A stretch of DNA of 64,000 nt from Tiliqua scincoides (taxonomy: Eukaryota > Chordata > Lepidosauria > Squamata > Scincidae): the NCBI RefSeq assembly GCF_035046505.1, contig NC_089822.1, positions 271,207,054-271,271,053 of the forward strand. The letters run 5' to 3'. The notes beneath the pieces are model-generated. The model worked only from the letters and a program-made list of their open reading frames with translations. It searched no databases and was not told where the DNA came from. The stretch's first letter is position 1. Every line of letters starts with the position of its first letter. Shown one piece after another: positions 45,001 to 53,283 of this stretch. The translations under genes and the position numbers were made by a program.

Positions 45001-48000
45001 ACTTACTTCTAATACCTACCATGTCCCCATATCTGTTGGTTACACTTTAAGGCAAAGACTATTGTATCTACATGTGTCTTTTCCTTTGAAAGAAGAATAA
45101 CATAAGTGAGCACTGGCAGCAAGCATAGTGTCTTTGGCAGACGGAGCTTCTGCCAAGAAGGAGCCCTACCTTCTTCATTGCCCTGGTTGCGAGTCCCTTT
45201 TCCAAATTCCAAAGTGTATCAAAATGTGAAACTTCTGTGAAACTAGAAAAACAGCTTCTAAAACTAATTCTTTCAAGCAGTTTTTACCATTCTCTGTTTC
45301 CGTGTTTTAGCCAGACTTTTAAGCTTTTGTTTTTAAAATCAAGCAGTTCTCTATCTACCATTATGTGTTGTGCTATAATATCTCTAGGCTTTTAAAAGGA
45401 TTCTTTCTACTCTGCTTACACTTTACTGGGCTGTCCAGTGACTTTACTGTCTAGAGCAGGGGTGCCCAAACCCCGGCCCTGGGGCCACTTGCGGCCCTCG
45501 AGGCCTCTCAGTGTGGCCCTCAGGGAGTTCCTAGTCTCCAATGAGCTTCTGGCCCTCTGGTGATTTGTTGGAGCCCGCACTGGCCCGATGCAAATGCTCT
45601 CAGCGTGAGGGCGACTGTTTGACCTTTTGCGTGAGCTGTGGGATGAGGACTCCCTCCACTGCTTGCTGCTTCACGTCTGTGATGCAGTAGCGGCAGCAAA
45701 GGAAAGGCCAGCCTTGCTTTGTGCAAGGCCTTTTGTAGGCCTTGCACTATTGTAAGACCTTCATTCATTCATATAAGTTCATCTTTAACATATTCATTTA
45801 TGTAAACGTATGTAATTTTATTCAAATTTGAAATGTTAATTAATTATTTTTTTTCTCTGGCCCCCAACACATTGTCAGAGAGACGATGTGGCCCTCCGGC
45901 CAAAAACTTTGGACACCCCTGGTCTAGAGTCAAAGCTCACTGTGCCTCAGCTGTGTTGCAGGTTATTTCGGTGTGGGCAATGCGTTTTCCAGGCACGCAG
46001 AGATGCGTTGATTCTGGGCCAGTTATTGCTACTTGACGGTTGCTTGACAGCTGATGATGCACCTTTGAAAGAAAAAGCCACCTTCTTTTCTCTTCCTGAA
46101 ATCTGGGGTCTCGGCTGTTTCCCCAGACGTGTCCCTCCATTTGCCCACCAGTAGAGATACCCGACATCATTGCCCCCCCCGCCCCACCCCTGGAATCCCA
46201 GCTGGGGCCTGTGGAGGTGGGTCCTGGGGGGGGCGGGGCGGAGGCTGTGGGGGGCGCTGCGCCCGCTCCCCGAGAGGCCCTCGCTGCCCTCCCGCGTCCG
46301 CAGAGCCTTCCCTGCGGGGCGCCTCCGGGCTGGACCCTGACTTCCCTCCCTCCCTCTCCTCTCCCCCGCAGAGCACTTCGTGGAGCAGGTGAAGACCGAG
46401 TGCCACTTCCCCGACGGCGGGGCGGGCGCGGGCGCCTACTTCCTCCACAGGTACTTCTGGGGCCGGCAGGAGCTCGTGCGCTTCGACAGCCGCCGAGGGA
46501 CCTTCCAGGCCGTCACCGAGCTGGGCGAGCCCGACGCGCGCCTCTGGAACAGCCGGCCGGAGGTGCTGGAGAGGAAGCGGGCCGAGCTGGACAGCTTCTG
46601 CCGGCACAACTACGCGATCGGGGAGCCCTTCGCCGCCGCCAGGAAGCGTGAGTGGGTCTGGGGCGGCGGGAGAGACGCGCGCGGGGCCCTCTTCCCTCTC
46701 TGGGCAGCCGGAGGAGCGGACGAGCCCTGGCCGGGAGGAGCCATGTCCTCCCCCCCGCCCCGCACACGGACCCTCCCCGCAGAACAGCGCTGCCCCTCCC
46801 AAAAGGCGCCCGCTGAAGCGGAGGGGCAGCTGCCCTGCGGGGCCACGGGGGAGGGGCGAGCCTGAGGGGGCGCACCCTCCCCCTTCCTTGGTGTGACCCG
46901 TAACCCCCAGAAGGGGGATTGTCCCTCTTCTCCAGAATGGAGACTTCCTGCACGTCCCTTGAAGCCTCGCCAGGTCCCTCTGCCCACCTTCTCCAGGTCC
47001 GTAAGCAAGGCTTCGGGGAGCCCCTGGAGCGCCTGGCACAGAGGGCACACCCATGGCTTGCGCCCCAGAGGCTGATAGTCATACCTGTGACAGGTGTGTG
47101 AGGCATACCCGTGACACACCTGCACAGAACACTGGAGAGCCCCCACCTGCTGCTGAGGTTCTGCCGAAGTGCAGAAAGTGATCAGAGTCCCAACTAGGAG
47201 GCAGTTTAGCACTCAGGTCCCTCGGAAGGGGGTCTTTTCATTGGGGGGCAAAGACACAAGCGCATAAGGGGAGCCCTGCTGGATCAGGCCCAGGGCCCAC
47301 CTAGCACAGCTTCCTGTATCTCACAGTGGCCCATCAGGGAGCCCACAAGTCAACAAGAGACCTGCATCCTGGTGCCTTCCCCTGCATCTGGCACACTGAG
47401 GGAGCCTACTTCTCAAACCAGGAGGTTGCACACACCCTTCCCAGCTTGTAACCTCTGGTAGACTTTCCTCCAGAAGTCTGTCCAATCCCCTTTCAAGGGC
47501 ATCTAATCCAGATGCCATCACCACATCCTATGGCATTGCACAGTGGGGGGGGGGGGGCAGTCACAGAGGCCTCCTCAAGATAAGGGAACATTTGTGCTCT
47601 TACTGATTGCAGTTGCCTCAGTTTTGGAAAGCTGGACAGGACTGGGCCCCACTCAACCAAAGAGAAAGGAAGCTTCTCAATCCCAGCCTGAAAGCAGGGA
47701 TATAAGAACATTAGAACAGCCCCACTGGATCAGGCCATAGGCCCATCTAGTCCAGCTTCCTGCATCTCACAGCGGCCCACCAAATGCCCCAGGGAGCACA
47801 CCAGATAACAAGAAACCTGCAAGGCCTCCTGGGAATTGTAGTTAAGAACATAAGAACAGCCCCACTGGAACAGGCCATAGGCCCATCTAGTCCAGCTTCC
47901 TGTATCTCACAGCGGCCCACTAAATACCCCAGGGAGCACACCAGATAACAAGAGACCTGCAAGGCCTCCTGGGAATTGTAGTTAAGAACACAAGAACAGC

Positions 48001-50287
48001 CCCACTGGAACAGGCCATAGGCCCATCTAGTCCAGCTTCCTGTATCTCACAGCGGCCCACTAAATACCCCAGGGAGCACACCAGATAACAAGAGACCTGC
48101 AAGGCCTCCTGGGAATTGTAGTTAAGAACATAAGAACAGCCCCACTGGGTCAGGCCATAGGCCCATCTAGTCCAGCTTCCTGCATCTCACAGCGGCCCAC
48201 CAAATGCCCCAGGGAGCACACCAGATAACAAGAGACCTGCAAGGCTTCCTGGGAATTGTAGTTAAGAACATAAGAACAGCCCCACTGGATCAGGCCATAG
48301 GCCCATCTAGTCCAGCTTCCTGCATCTCACAGCGGCCCACCAAATGCCCCAGGGAGCACACCAGATAACAAGAGACCTGCAAGGCCTTCTGGGAATTGTA
48401 GTTAAGAACATAAGAACAGCCCCGCTGGATCAGGCCATAGGCCCATCTAGTCCAGCTTCCTGTATCTCACATCGGCCCACCAAACGCCCCAGGCCCCAGG
48501 CTGATATCATATCAGAGAAGCTTTACACACTCTTCCGAGTCTCCTTTCCGTAATCTCTGCTCCCCAGTTGAACCCCCAGGGCTCTGACCCCCTCCCGCCT
48601 TCCCTGTCTTCTGCTCCAGTGAAGCCCCAACTGCAGATCACCCCCATGGACTCAGAGCCCTCCTCCCACCACACCCTGCTGGTCTGCACCGCGGCCAGCT
48701 TCTTCCCCGCCAAGATTGACATCAGGTGGCTGCGGAACGGGCAGGAGGAGGACGAGAGCAGAGTGGTGTCCACGGAGCTGATCCGGAACGGGGACTGGAC
48801 CTTCTCCATCCAGGTGATGCTGGAAGCACTGCCGGAACGCGGAGACGTCTACACCTGTCGGGTGGAGCACGCCAGCCTCCCAGACCCCACCAGCATCCAG
48901 TGGGGTGAGAAACCTGAGCAATGAAGTTGCACATCACATGTCCTGGCCGTTCTTCCTCAGCCCACAGAGACAGGCCCTGGCCCAAGGGGGCATCCCTGGG
49001 AGGAGGACGCTCTGAGCAGGGGAGGGGGTGGAGAGGCTGGTTCCTGGCCTGCCCCCTCTGAGTCGAGGCTCCTTCTCTTTCTGCAGAGCCACAGTCGGAC
49101 TCCGCCCGGAGCAAGATGTGGACGGGGGTCGTGGGGCTCCTGCTGGGCCTGGTCTTCGTGGTGCCTGGACTGGCTCTGTACCTGAAGAAGAAGAAAGGTG
49201 AGGGTGGCTGTGATGGTGGCTGGGGGGGGGGGAGTATGTGCTGCTGGGGCAGGAGGAAGGCCTGGTGGGGATTCCCCTCCTCCTCCCTCCAGCTGGAATC
49301 TTTGGAGTCCTCTGTTCCCATCCCTCCCTGTGGTTCAGGCCGGAGTGGTGACCAGACATTGTGGGGAGGGGGTGAGGGGGGGCGTAACTAGTCCAGGCTT
49401 GGAAGAAAATGTAGCAGGGCTGGATAGTCTTTCCTGGCACCAACCGGACCCCCTGCCTGCCCTGCCATTTCCTGACTAGCTCCCTGATGTCTCTTCCTGT
49501 CTGTGGAATGACATTCCTGGTGCACTTGGGGGACTGCTGTGCTCCTTCCCAGAAGTTGAGGCAAGATGAGGGAAGGCTCACTGCTGATTTCCCCCTTGCA
49601 AAGCCAAGCATCTTTTTTGCTCTTTGCCTGAGATTCTATCCAGGGCAGTGTTTCTCAACATTTGTCTGCCATATCACTTCACATGGTCCACCTATTCAAA
49701 GTACCACCTGGCGATGTAACTCATATTGGCAACCTTCAGTCTCGAAAGACTATGGTATCGCGCTCTGAAAGGTGGTTGGTGATGACATTATCTCCAGTTC
49801 CTCCTGGACTGGGAGGCCAGATGTGACACGACAAACACCAGTAAGAGGCTCAAGGTGGACAGGAAGGCCTTTCTGAGAGCAGAAAAGCAGGCTTTGGCGC
49901 TCTGCCCATTGAGCTGCACCACCTACCGCCATTTCTTGTGTCCAGTTCCTACCTCAGGTACCACTTGAGAAACACTGGTCCAGGGCCTTCTCCAGTCCCA
50001 AGGCTGGTGGGTCTTGAGGTGCAGTCATTGTATCTGCAGCATGTGTGCTTTTTGTCCTAATTGACAGCTGAGTTTTGACACCTGGTGTGCAGGTGGTAGA
50101 AGGATCTCTACAGTATTTAAAAGGCTCACTGAGATGCCCATCAGCACAGGATCAGGACTGGAAACTACCACAAGGTTTCCAAACTACCTTGAGAAATGGA
50201 AGTGACGTTTTGTCCTCTGCGGGTCATACTGAAGCCTGCAGGGGCAGCAGGTGGACACGCACCGCCTCTCTGGGCTTCAGAAAGCCC

Positions 50288-50354
<67 letters not shown>

Positions 50355-50996
50355 GTAGCTCAGGTCCCCTTTGGAGGGCTCAAGGGGGTGAATATAATGG
50401 ATTAGATTATCCACGATATTCAGCCTCAGCTTGGTTCTGAGAACGGACCCCCCCCCCGGACACCAAGGCCCCCCTGTATTTATTCCTCATATTTACTCCC
50501 AGAATGAACGCACTGTGATTTCAGGACTGAAGCTTCCTGTGGAGCAAACAATGTGTGTCTGTTTGATTTTAGACACAACAGTCCCAGTTATGGTATTTTG
50601 ATCTATTAGCTGGGGGGGGGGGAGCAGGTCTGGGCTGGGCTTGGGGGCTCCTAATTCAGTTGATCCCTTTTCTCTCTTTTTCAGGGACTGCCATCCCTCC
50701 CCCTGCAGGTAACCTTCTTCTCTCCTCTCCCTGTTCCACCCCCTCCACTGCCCACTTCTGGTCCCTTGTGGTTATTTCTCTCCCTGCCAGCAGGAGGAGC
50801 TGCTGCTTTCTCTACCTCTGCTTTAAGGAAGAGAAGCAGTCCTGGGGGGGCTTCTGGCTCTCCCCACCACTTACCCTCCTGGTGCTCTTTGCACCATCTC
50901 CAAGTGTCACCCCTAAGCTGGGACAGCAGGACCCTTTGACCTTCTCTGCTTTCCCTCATCAAGGTTTTTTCTCCCTCTGCAGCTCTCATCAGTTAA
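29927..50996 (+). CDS. MHC class II beta chain (complete, six exons)
   Basis: Encodes the beta chain that pairs with an alpha chain to form the class II peptide receptor. Exons: 29927-30014 signal peptide; 46372-46647 beta1; 48620-48904 beta2; 49087-49197 connecting/transmembrane; 50685-50708 (24 nt, as in mammalian DRB); 50983-50996 final residues ALIS and TAA. All introns have GT-AG ends and all junctions hold frame: 798 nt, 265 residues plus stop. Beta1 has the paired cysteines (TECHF, SFCRHNY), VRFDS, AVTELG and WNS; beta2 has LLVCTAASFFP and YTCRVEHASL. The membrane segment GVVGLLLGLVFVVPGLALYL has a GxxxG-type face followed by KKKK. Intron 1 is 16.4 kb. Oddity: the conserved beta1 N-glycosylation site is absent. 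Confidence 0.92.
30880..32376 (+). other. Beta intron 1 block shared with the palindrome arms
   Basis: 30880-31045 matches 5690-5852 and 31046-32376 matches 10195-11854, without the SINE that separates these parts in the arms. It shows that the arms are made of intron-1 sequence of a related beta gene. It includes an SINE-like repeat at 31634-31960. Confidence 0.8.
32052..32376. mobile_element. Truncated non-autonomous hAT element in beta intron 1
   Basis: Only one terminus (gtttgagaaacactg) remains, followed by cactggtg. The other end is replaced by sequence joined at ggaagggtcagaatgaaaat, so part was lost by deletion. Relative of 8319-8678. Confidence 0.75.
32377..33024. other. Beta intron 1, no feature recognised
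   Basis: Mixed unique-looking sequence without coding pattern or clear repeat ends. Confidence 0.4.
33025..33185 (+). repeat. CR1 LINE fragment
   Basis: Starts ttgcaggggatggactgagtgg and continues through cacataacactagaaccagg and tgtggttggtttgtggaact; corresponds to CR1 ORF2 near its end, truncated on both sides. Confidence 0.8.
33290..33620 (-). repeat. Unclassified interspersed repeat
   Basis: Reverse complement of a repeat seen at 30340-30690, with shared strings around gcagaaaatgagcatcatc and gggcccaaaagaaactttgt. A related piece lies at 56540-56690, sharing cctctacactccttcatg with 30727-30750. Family not recognised. Confidence 0.5.
33621..34807. other. Beta intron 1, no gene seen
   Basis: No coding pattern. 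Short generic strings such as tttactcagaagtagaccca occur, which are common in squamate intergenic DNA; otherwise unrecognised. Confidence 0.4.
34808..35974 (+). mobile_element. CR1 LINE, ORF2 carboxyl half and 3' tail
   Basis: Reverse-transcriptase frame from [20 protein letters not shown], with [16 protein letters not shown] (motif B region) and KFADDTKL (catalytic FADD intact), continuing to the LPQDVVMASG region; about two or three frame breaks. The 3' tail ends gcttttcttatgttcttatg. 5'-truncated, as usual for CR1. Confidence 0.9.
36722..36856 (+). repeat. CR1 3'-tail fragment
   Basis: From gggctatgtcagaatgccagg to gggcctatggcctgat, directly abutting the following SINE. Confidence 0.8.
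36857..37205 (-). repeat. tRNA-type SINE with ATA-rich tail
   Basis: On the minus strand: a head with a tRNA-like A-box region (tggtctagagggtagagcc) and B box (agttcgaggcc, near 37130-37140), a body shared with 9090-9425, 10748-11083 and 31634-31960, and an AT-rich tail at 36857-36885. Confidence 0.75.
37206..38075 (+). repeat. 140-bp CR1-tail tandem array, six units, in beta intron 1
   Basis: Six head-to-tail units of 140-141 bp. AACTACAATTCCCAGG starts at 37231, 37371, 37512, 37652, 37792 and 37933. Each unit is this element plus the CR1 3' tail (gctccctggggcatttggtg ... gttcttatgttctt). The element matches the vertebrate ZNF143/SBS motif ACTACAATTCCCAGNATGC. Confidence 0.9.
38265..41353 (-). 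mobile_element. hAT DNA transposon with decayed transposase, full length with target duplication
   Basis: The ends carry inverted tagagatgt / acatctcta and are flanked by a perfect 8-bp duplication ctccctgc (38257-38264 and 41354-41361), the hAT signature. The minus strand holds a BED zinc finger near 40685-40550 (VRPTSSIWRHFHIASSSEKK, then YVICKYCQMKY and TKHILVC) and, near 39440-39309, the hATC dimerisation motif PPSSAACERSWSMFGNTHTK and CERVEKLVSIRANLQF. The reading frame is broken at several places (pieces at 39102-39848, 39766-40047 and 40467-40790), so it is inactive. A CR1 copy is nested at about 38505-38965. Confidence 0.9.
38505..38965 (+). repeat. CR1 3' fragment nested in the hAT element
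   Basis: Reads ATTACAAAATTATGCATGGG through caggatgtggtgatggcatc and ends ggggctgttcttatgttctt. It interrupts the hAT sequence and is therefore younger. Confidence 0.85.
41683..42002 (-). repeat. CR1 LINE 3' fragment
   Basis: Reverse-strand CR1 tail and ORF2 end (acagccccactgggtcaggcc ... cacatgctgagtaaagaatt), truncated at 42002. Confidence 0.85.
42003..42465. other. Beta intron 1, no feature recognised
   Basis: GC-rich sequence without coding pattern or recognised repeat. Confidence 0.4.
42466..44555 (-). mobile_element. CR1 LINE, about 2.1 kb with most of the reverse transcriptase
   Basis: The 3' tail is at 42466-42650 (reversed). Upstream is ORF2 with an RT split over at least two frames: 44085-43630 (NYRPVSLTSIPGKMVE; motif A as NLDFQKVFDTVPH) and 43633-42656 ([20 protein letters not shown]; then the end LWNSLPQDVVMASSLDAFKR). 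The catalytic FADD box reads FVDN, so this copy is dead. The 5' part (44538-44323, KGKEASFRRWKSCPHEENKR) matches the CR1 piece at 63830-64000. Confidence 0.92.
44556..45448. other. Beta intron 1, AT-rich, no gene seen
   Basis: No coding pattern. Composition is AT-rich compared with neighbouring MHC exons; no recognised repeat boundary. Confidence 0.4.
45457..45921. mobile_element. Non-autonomous hAT element with perfect 8-bp target duplication
   Basis: Termini caggggtgcccaaacc and tttggacacccctg, flanked by gtctagag on both sides (45449-45456 and 45922-45929). No transposase frame. End fragments of the same family appear at about 55080-55135 and 59590-59640. Confidence 0.9.
46372..46647 (+). 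CDS. Beta gene exon 2: beta1 domain
   Basis: 276 nt (92 codons, two more than the usual 90). Acceptor ctctcccccgcag; donor C|GTGAGT. The peptide-groove half-domain includes EHFVEQVKTECHF, YFLHRYFWGRQELVRFDS, VTELGEPDARLWNS and SFCRHNY (His and Asn that contact peptide backbone). The usual NGT sequon region reads PDGGAGAGAYF. Confidence 0.93.
46900..47254. other. Beta intron 2, no feature recognised
   Basis: No coding pattern beyond exon 2; shadow frames only. Confidence 0.4.
47255..47540 (-). repeat. CR1 LINE 3' fragment in beta intron 2
   Basis: Reverse CR1 tail (catcagggagcccacaagtc, tggcacactgagggagcctac) to gatgccatcaccacatcc; diverged. Confidence 0.8.
47545..47665. repeat. MITE remnant of the ggcscaatcc family
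   Basis: Retains cacagaggcctcctcaagataaggg and a tggacaggactgggcccc end like copy 1 at 20538; the other terminus is missing. Confidence 0.5.
47700..48495 (-). repeat. 140-bp CR1-tail tandem array, five and a half units, in beta intron 2
   Basis: Exact 140-bp periodicity: the reversed element gggaattgtagtt ends at 47843, 47983, 48123, 48263 and 48403. The array is inverted relative to that at 37206-38075 and ends 125 bp before exon 3 of the beta gene. Confidence 0.9.
48620..48904 (+). CDS. Beta gene exon 3: beta2 Ig domain
   Basis: 285 nt; acceptor tcttctgctccag, donor TGGG|GTGAGA. C1-set Ig domain with LLVCTAASFFPAKIDIRWLR and DVYTCRVEHASLPDP. Confidence 0.93.
49087..49197 (+). CDS. Beta gene exon 4: transmembrane segment
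   Basis: 111 nt; acceptor ctttctgcag, donor AAAG|GTGAGG. Connecting peptide EPQSDSARSKMW, then one membrane helix and a basic stop-transfer KKKK. Confidence 0.92.
49198..50684. other. Beta intron 4
   Basis: Contains an unclassified repeat at 49725-49930 (tcgaaagactatggtatcgc, also at 36590-36615) and a (CTTT)n microsatellite at 50282-50354. No gene seen. Confidence 0.6.
50282..50354. repeat. (CTTT)n microsatellite
   Basis: A near-perfect tetranucleotide run in beta intron 4. Confidence 0.95.
50685..50996 (+). CDS. Beta gene exons 5 and 6: cytoplasmic tail and stop
   Basis: Exon 5 is 50685-50708 (GTAIPPPA), flanked by ctctttttcag and gtaacc. Exon 6 starts at 50983 after ctccctctgcag and encodes ALIS then TAA (50994-50996). 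The 3'UTR follows. Confidence 0.85.
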
Positions 50997-51790
50997 ACTG
51001 ACTCGGCTTCATTGGGGTCCCGTCTGGGAAACATTTTTGTCTCGCAAAGGATTCCTCTTTCCTCGCTTGGCGGATGCAAACTTGGGAGGGACACCAGAAG
51101 ACTGGAGGAGGAGAGCAGTGGCCGACCAGTTCCCCCCCCCCCCCCCACAATAAGCTCCCCCCAACTCTGCACACTTGTTTGTCTTTTGTTTTGAGGTTTG
51201 GAGGGGGGAGAAGGGGAGTCAGGGACAGCCCTTGATGCTTTGGTTGCATCTGCCTGTCTCAGCTGGCCAAAATCACCAGCTGCAGAACAGGAATCGCAAT
51301 CTACACGCTGTGCAAACTTGTATCTACTTGAGCCTCTTGCTCAGAGCCTCTTCCAGGCCTGTGGAATCCAGGAGGACGCCTGGGAGTGTCTGCTTAATTT
51401 TACTGAGTATCAGCCTGGACCACATTTGCTTTAGAACTGGAAGCTCATTCTAAGTTGCTTGTGAGCTTATTGGAATTGCTGTTCGGTTGGAGGAGGGTCA
51501 GAGGCGGAGAGGAGGCTTCGGGTCCACAGCTTGGGATTCCTCCTGCTCTCTCTGGGGTCACATCAGCAGCCTTGCGCTGGGTCAGGCGCTCTGGTTCATC
51601 TTTGAGAGGAGACTGTGTGCGGACTGGCAGCATCTCTGTGGCTTCAGGCTTGGGGGTCTTTCTGAGTCCTCCCTGGAGGTGTTTCTAAGGACCAGGATTG
51701 GACCCTTTGCATGCAGAGCAAGGGGGCTTCTTCGCTGAGTCATGATTAACAACTTGCCCATTCTTCCAGAAATTTCTGCAGCTTTGTGTC

Positions 51791-51796
51791 AATAAA
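51791..51796 (+). terminator. Polyadenylation signal of the beta gene
   Basis: aataaa in gtgtcaataaagatc, about 795 nt after the stop; the interval has no other gene-like feature and is taken as 3'UTR. Confidence 0.75.
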
Positions 51797-52074
51797 GATC
51801 TTTCTTCCCCACCGTCTCTGAGTTGCATTAGCCAGATTTATCCTTCCCAGAAGTGAATTATTCGGAAAGCGTCCCCCTTGCAAGTGTTGGGGAAAGTGGA
51901 ACAATGTTCTGGATCCCTCCCTGACGCCCGAGGAGGGGCTTCCCTTGCCAGATGTATGTGGCAGAGATGAGGTGGCACTGGGGGGTGTCAACACACATGC
52001 TCTGGAGACGCCTGCATTGCACCTCCAAATGTGCCCTCAGAGATCCTTGTCTGTGGATCCTGTAGTCATTCATT

Positions 52075-52420
52075 TCATAAACCTTTATTGGCATTTAGAA
52101 CAGTAAAATACACAAGATAGCTCGCCTTCATTAACACATCCCAAAAGATGGTTCATGAGCGGCTACGTTTTTTGATAACAGCCAGCAGGAAGTCTGCTAC
52201 CAAGTTAGTAGTGACTTCGGAGATATCCTCAAGGAGGAAGCCCACACGACCTTCAGAGGGGCCAATAAAGCTCGACAAAATTGGCTCCAGTAGGCTTTTG
52301 TGGAGGTAATTATGAGCGGAGCAGTGGCACAAAATGTGAGCGACAGTGTCGGGTTCCAGATGGCAAAATTTGCAAATTCTACCCTCAAATGGGATATTTT
52401 GAAACCTTCCAGAGAGAACT
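52075..52420 (-). repeat. Non-LTR LINE 3' fragment (zinc-knuckle end of ORF2)
   Basis: Minus-strand frame with IPFEGRICKFCHLEPDTVAH and ILCHCSAHNYLHKSLLEPIL, the Cys-His cluster typical of the carboxyl end of several LINE ORF2 proteins, ending KKRSRS and followed by aataaaggtttatgaaatg. Family not assigned; it is not the CR1 type seen elsewhere in the window. Confidence 0.6.
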
Positions 52421-53280
52421 GAGGAAGGGAAGATGTTAAGTCTTGCAAGCATAAAGGCTCCTCCCCCTGCCCATCCATCCCTCTCTTGAGTGGTGGTCTG
52501 CAGAGTCGAATGCAGGATGCAGGGAGAGTTCCTGCCTGTGCCAGGGACCAGGGTCATCCCGAGACCTCCCCAACTCCCGAGGCAGCTGCCAAATGCTGCC
52601 CCCTCACCCAATAATGATGTGATTTGCTCTCCTCCCATTCCTCAGTACCCTAGCGCTGCATTTTCTCCTCCACACTTCCTCTCCCTCTCTGACTCCTCTT
52701 CCTTTTCCAGTTCTGGGAGTGGGAGGAAGAGGAGGAGGTGGAGGTGGTGCAGTGGAAGCAAGAAGGCAGGCAGAAGTGGGTGCCCTTCACTATTCTGCTG
52801 CCTGAGGCCTCATAGATGGGCCCTCCACCCACCTGGAACTCTTCAGGGTAGTTCCAAACATGGGGAGTACCTCTTCCTATTCTGTCTCTGCAGACAACAC
52901 CAAATGTTGGGAGAGCAGAGGCAGGGTCAGCAGCGGAAGCCCATCACTTGTCCCCTCTACACAGAGAAGGAGCATCTGCAGAGGTCTGAAGGATCTGGGG
53001 AACAGCACCCTTTCCTGCCTGGAGCACATTCAAGGGAACCCAGCCAGGCTGAATGGCTCCAGTCAGCCACAGTGAGGGCAGGTCACCGATGTGGTTGGAG
53101 AGCCTCCCTCCTTGTGCATGCCAAGAACCAAGAAGCCAAACCTCCCTCTGGCCTTCCTCCTCCTCCTTACAGGAGGCTCTTTCTGTCTTCCACAGAGCCA
53201 TGGACGTCAGACGCTACCTTTGCTGGAAGAGCAAGAAAGGCCTCTGGGTGGATGCTCAGTAACACTGACATCTCTAACCA
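52421..53280. other. Intergenic, no gene supported
   Basis: A long open frame (52490-53305, plus) shows no recognisable domain and low-complexity composition; treated as chance. Confidence 0.4.
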
Positions 53281-53283
53281 GGT

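Noticed and set aside
46167-47054. A 295-codon minus-strand frame over beta exon 2
   Set aside because: Antisense shadow of the beta1 exon and GC-rich flanks; no family resemblance.
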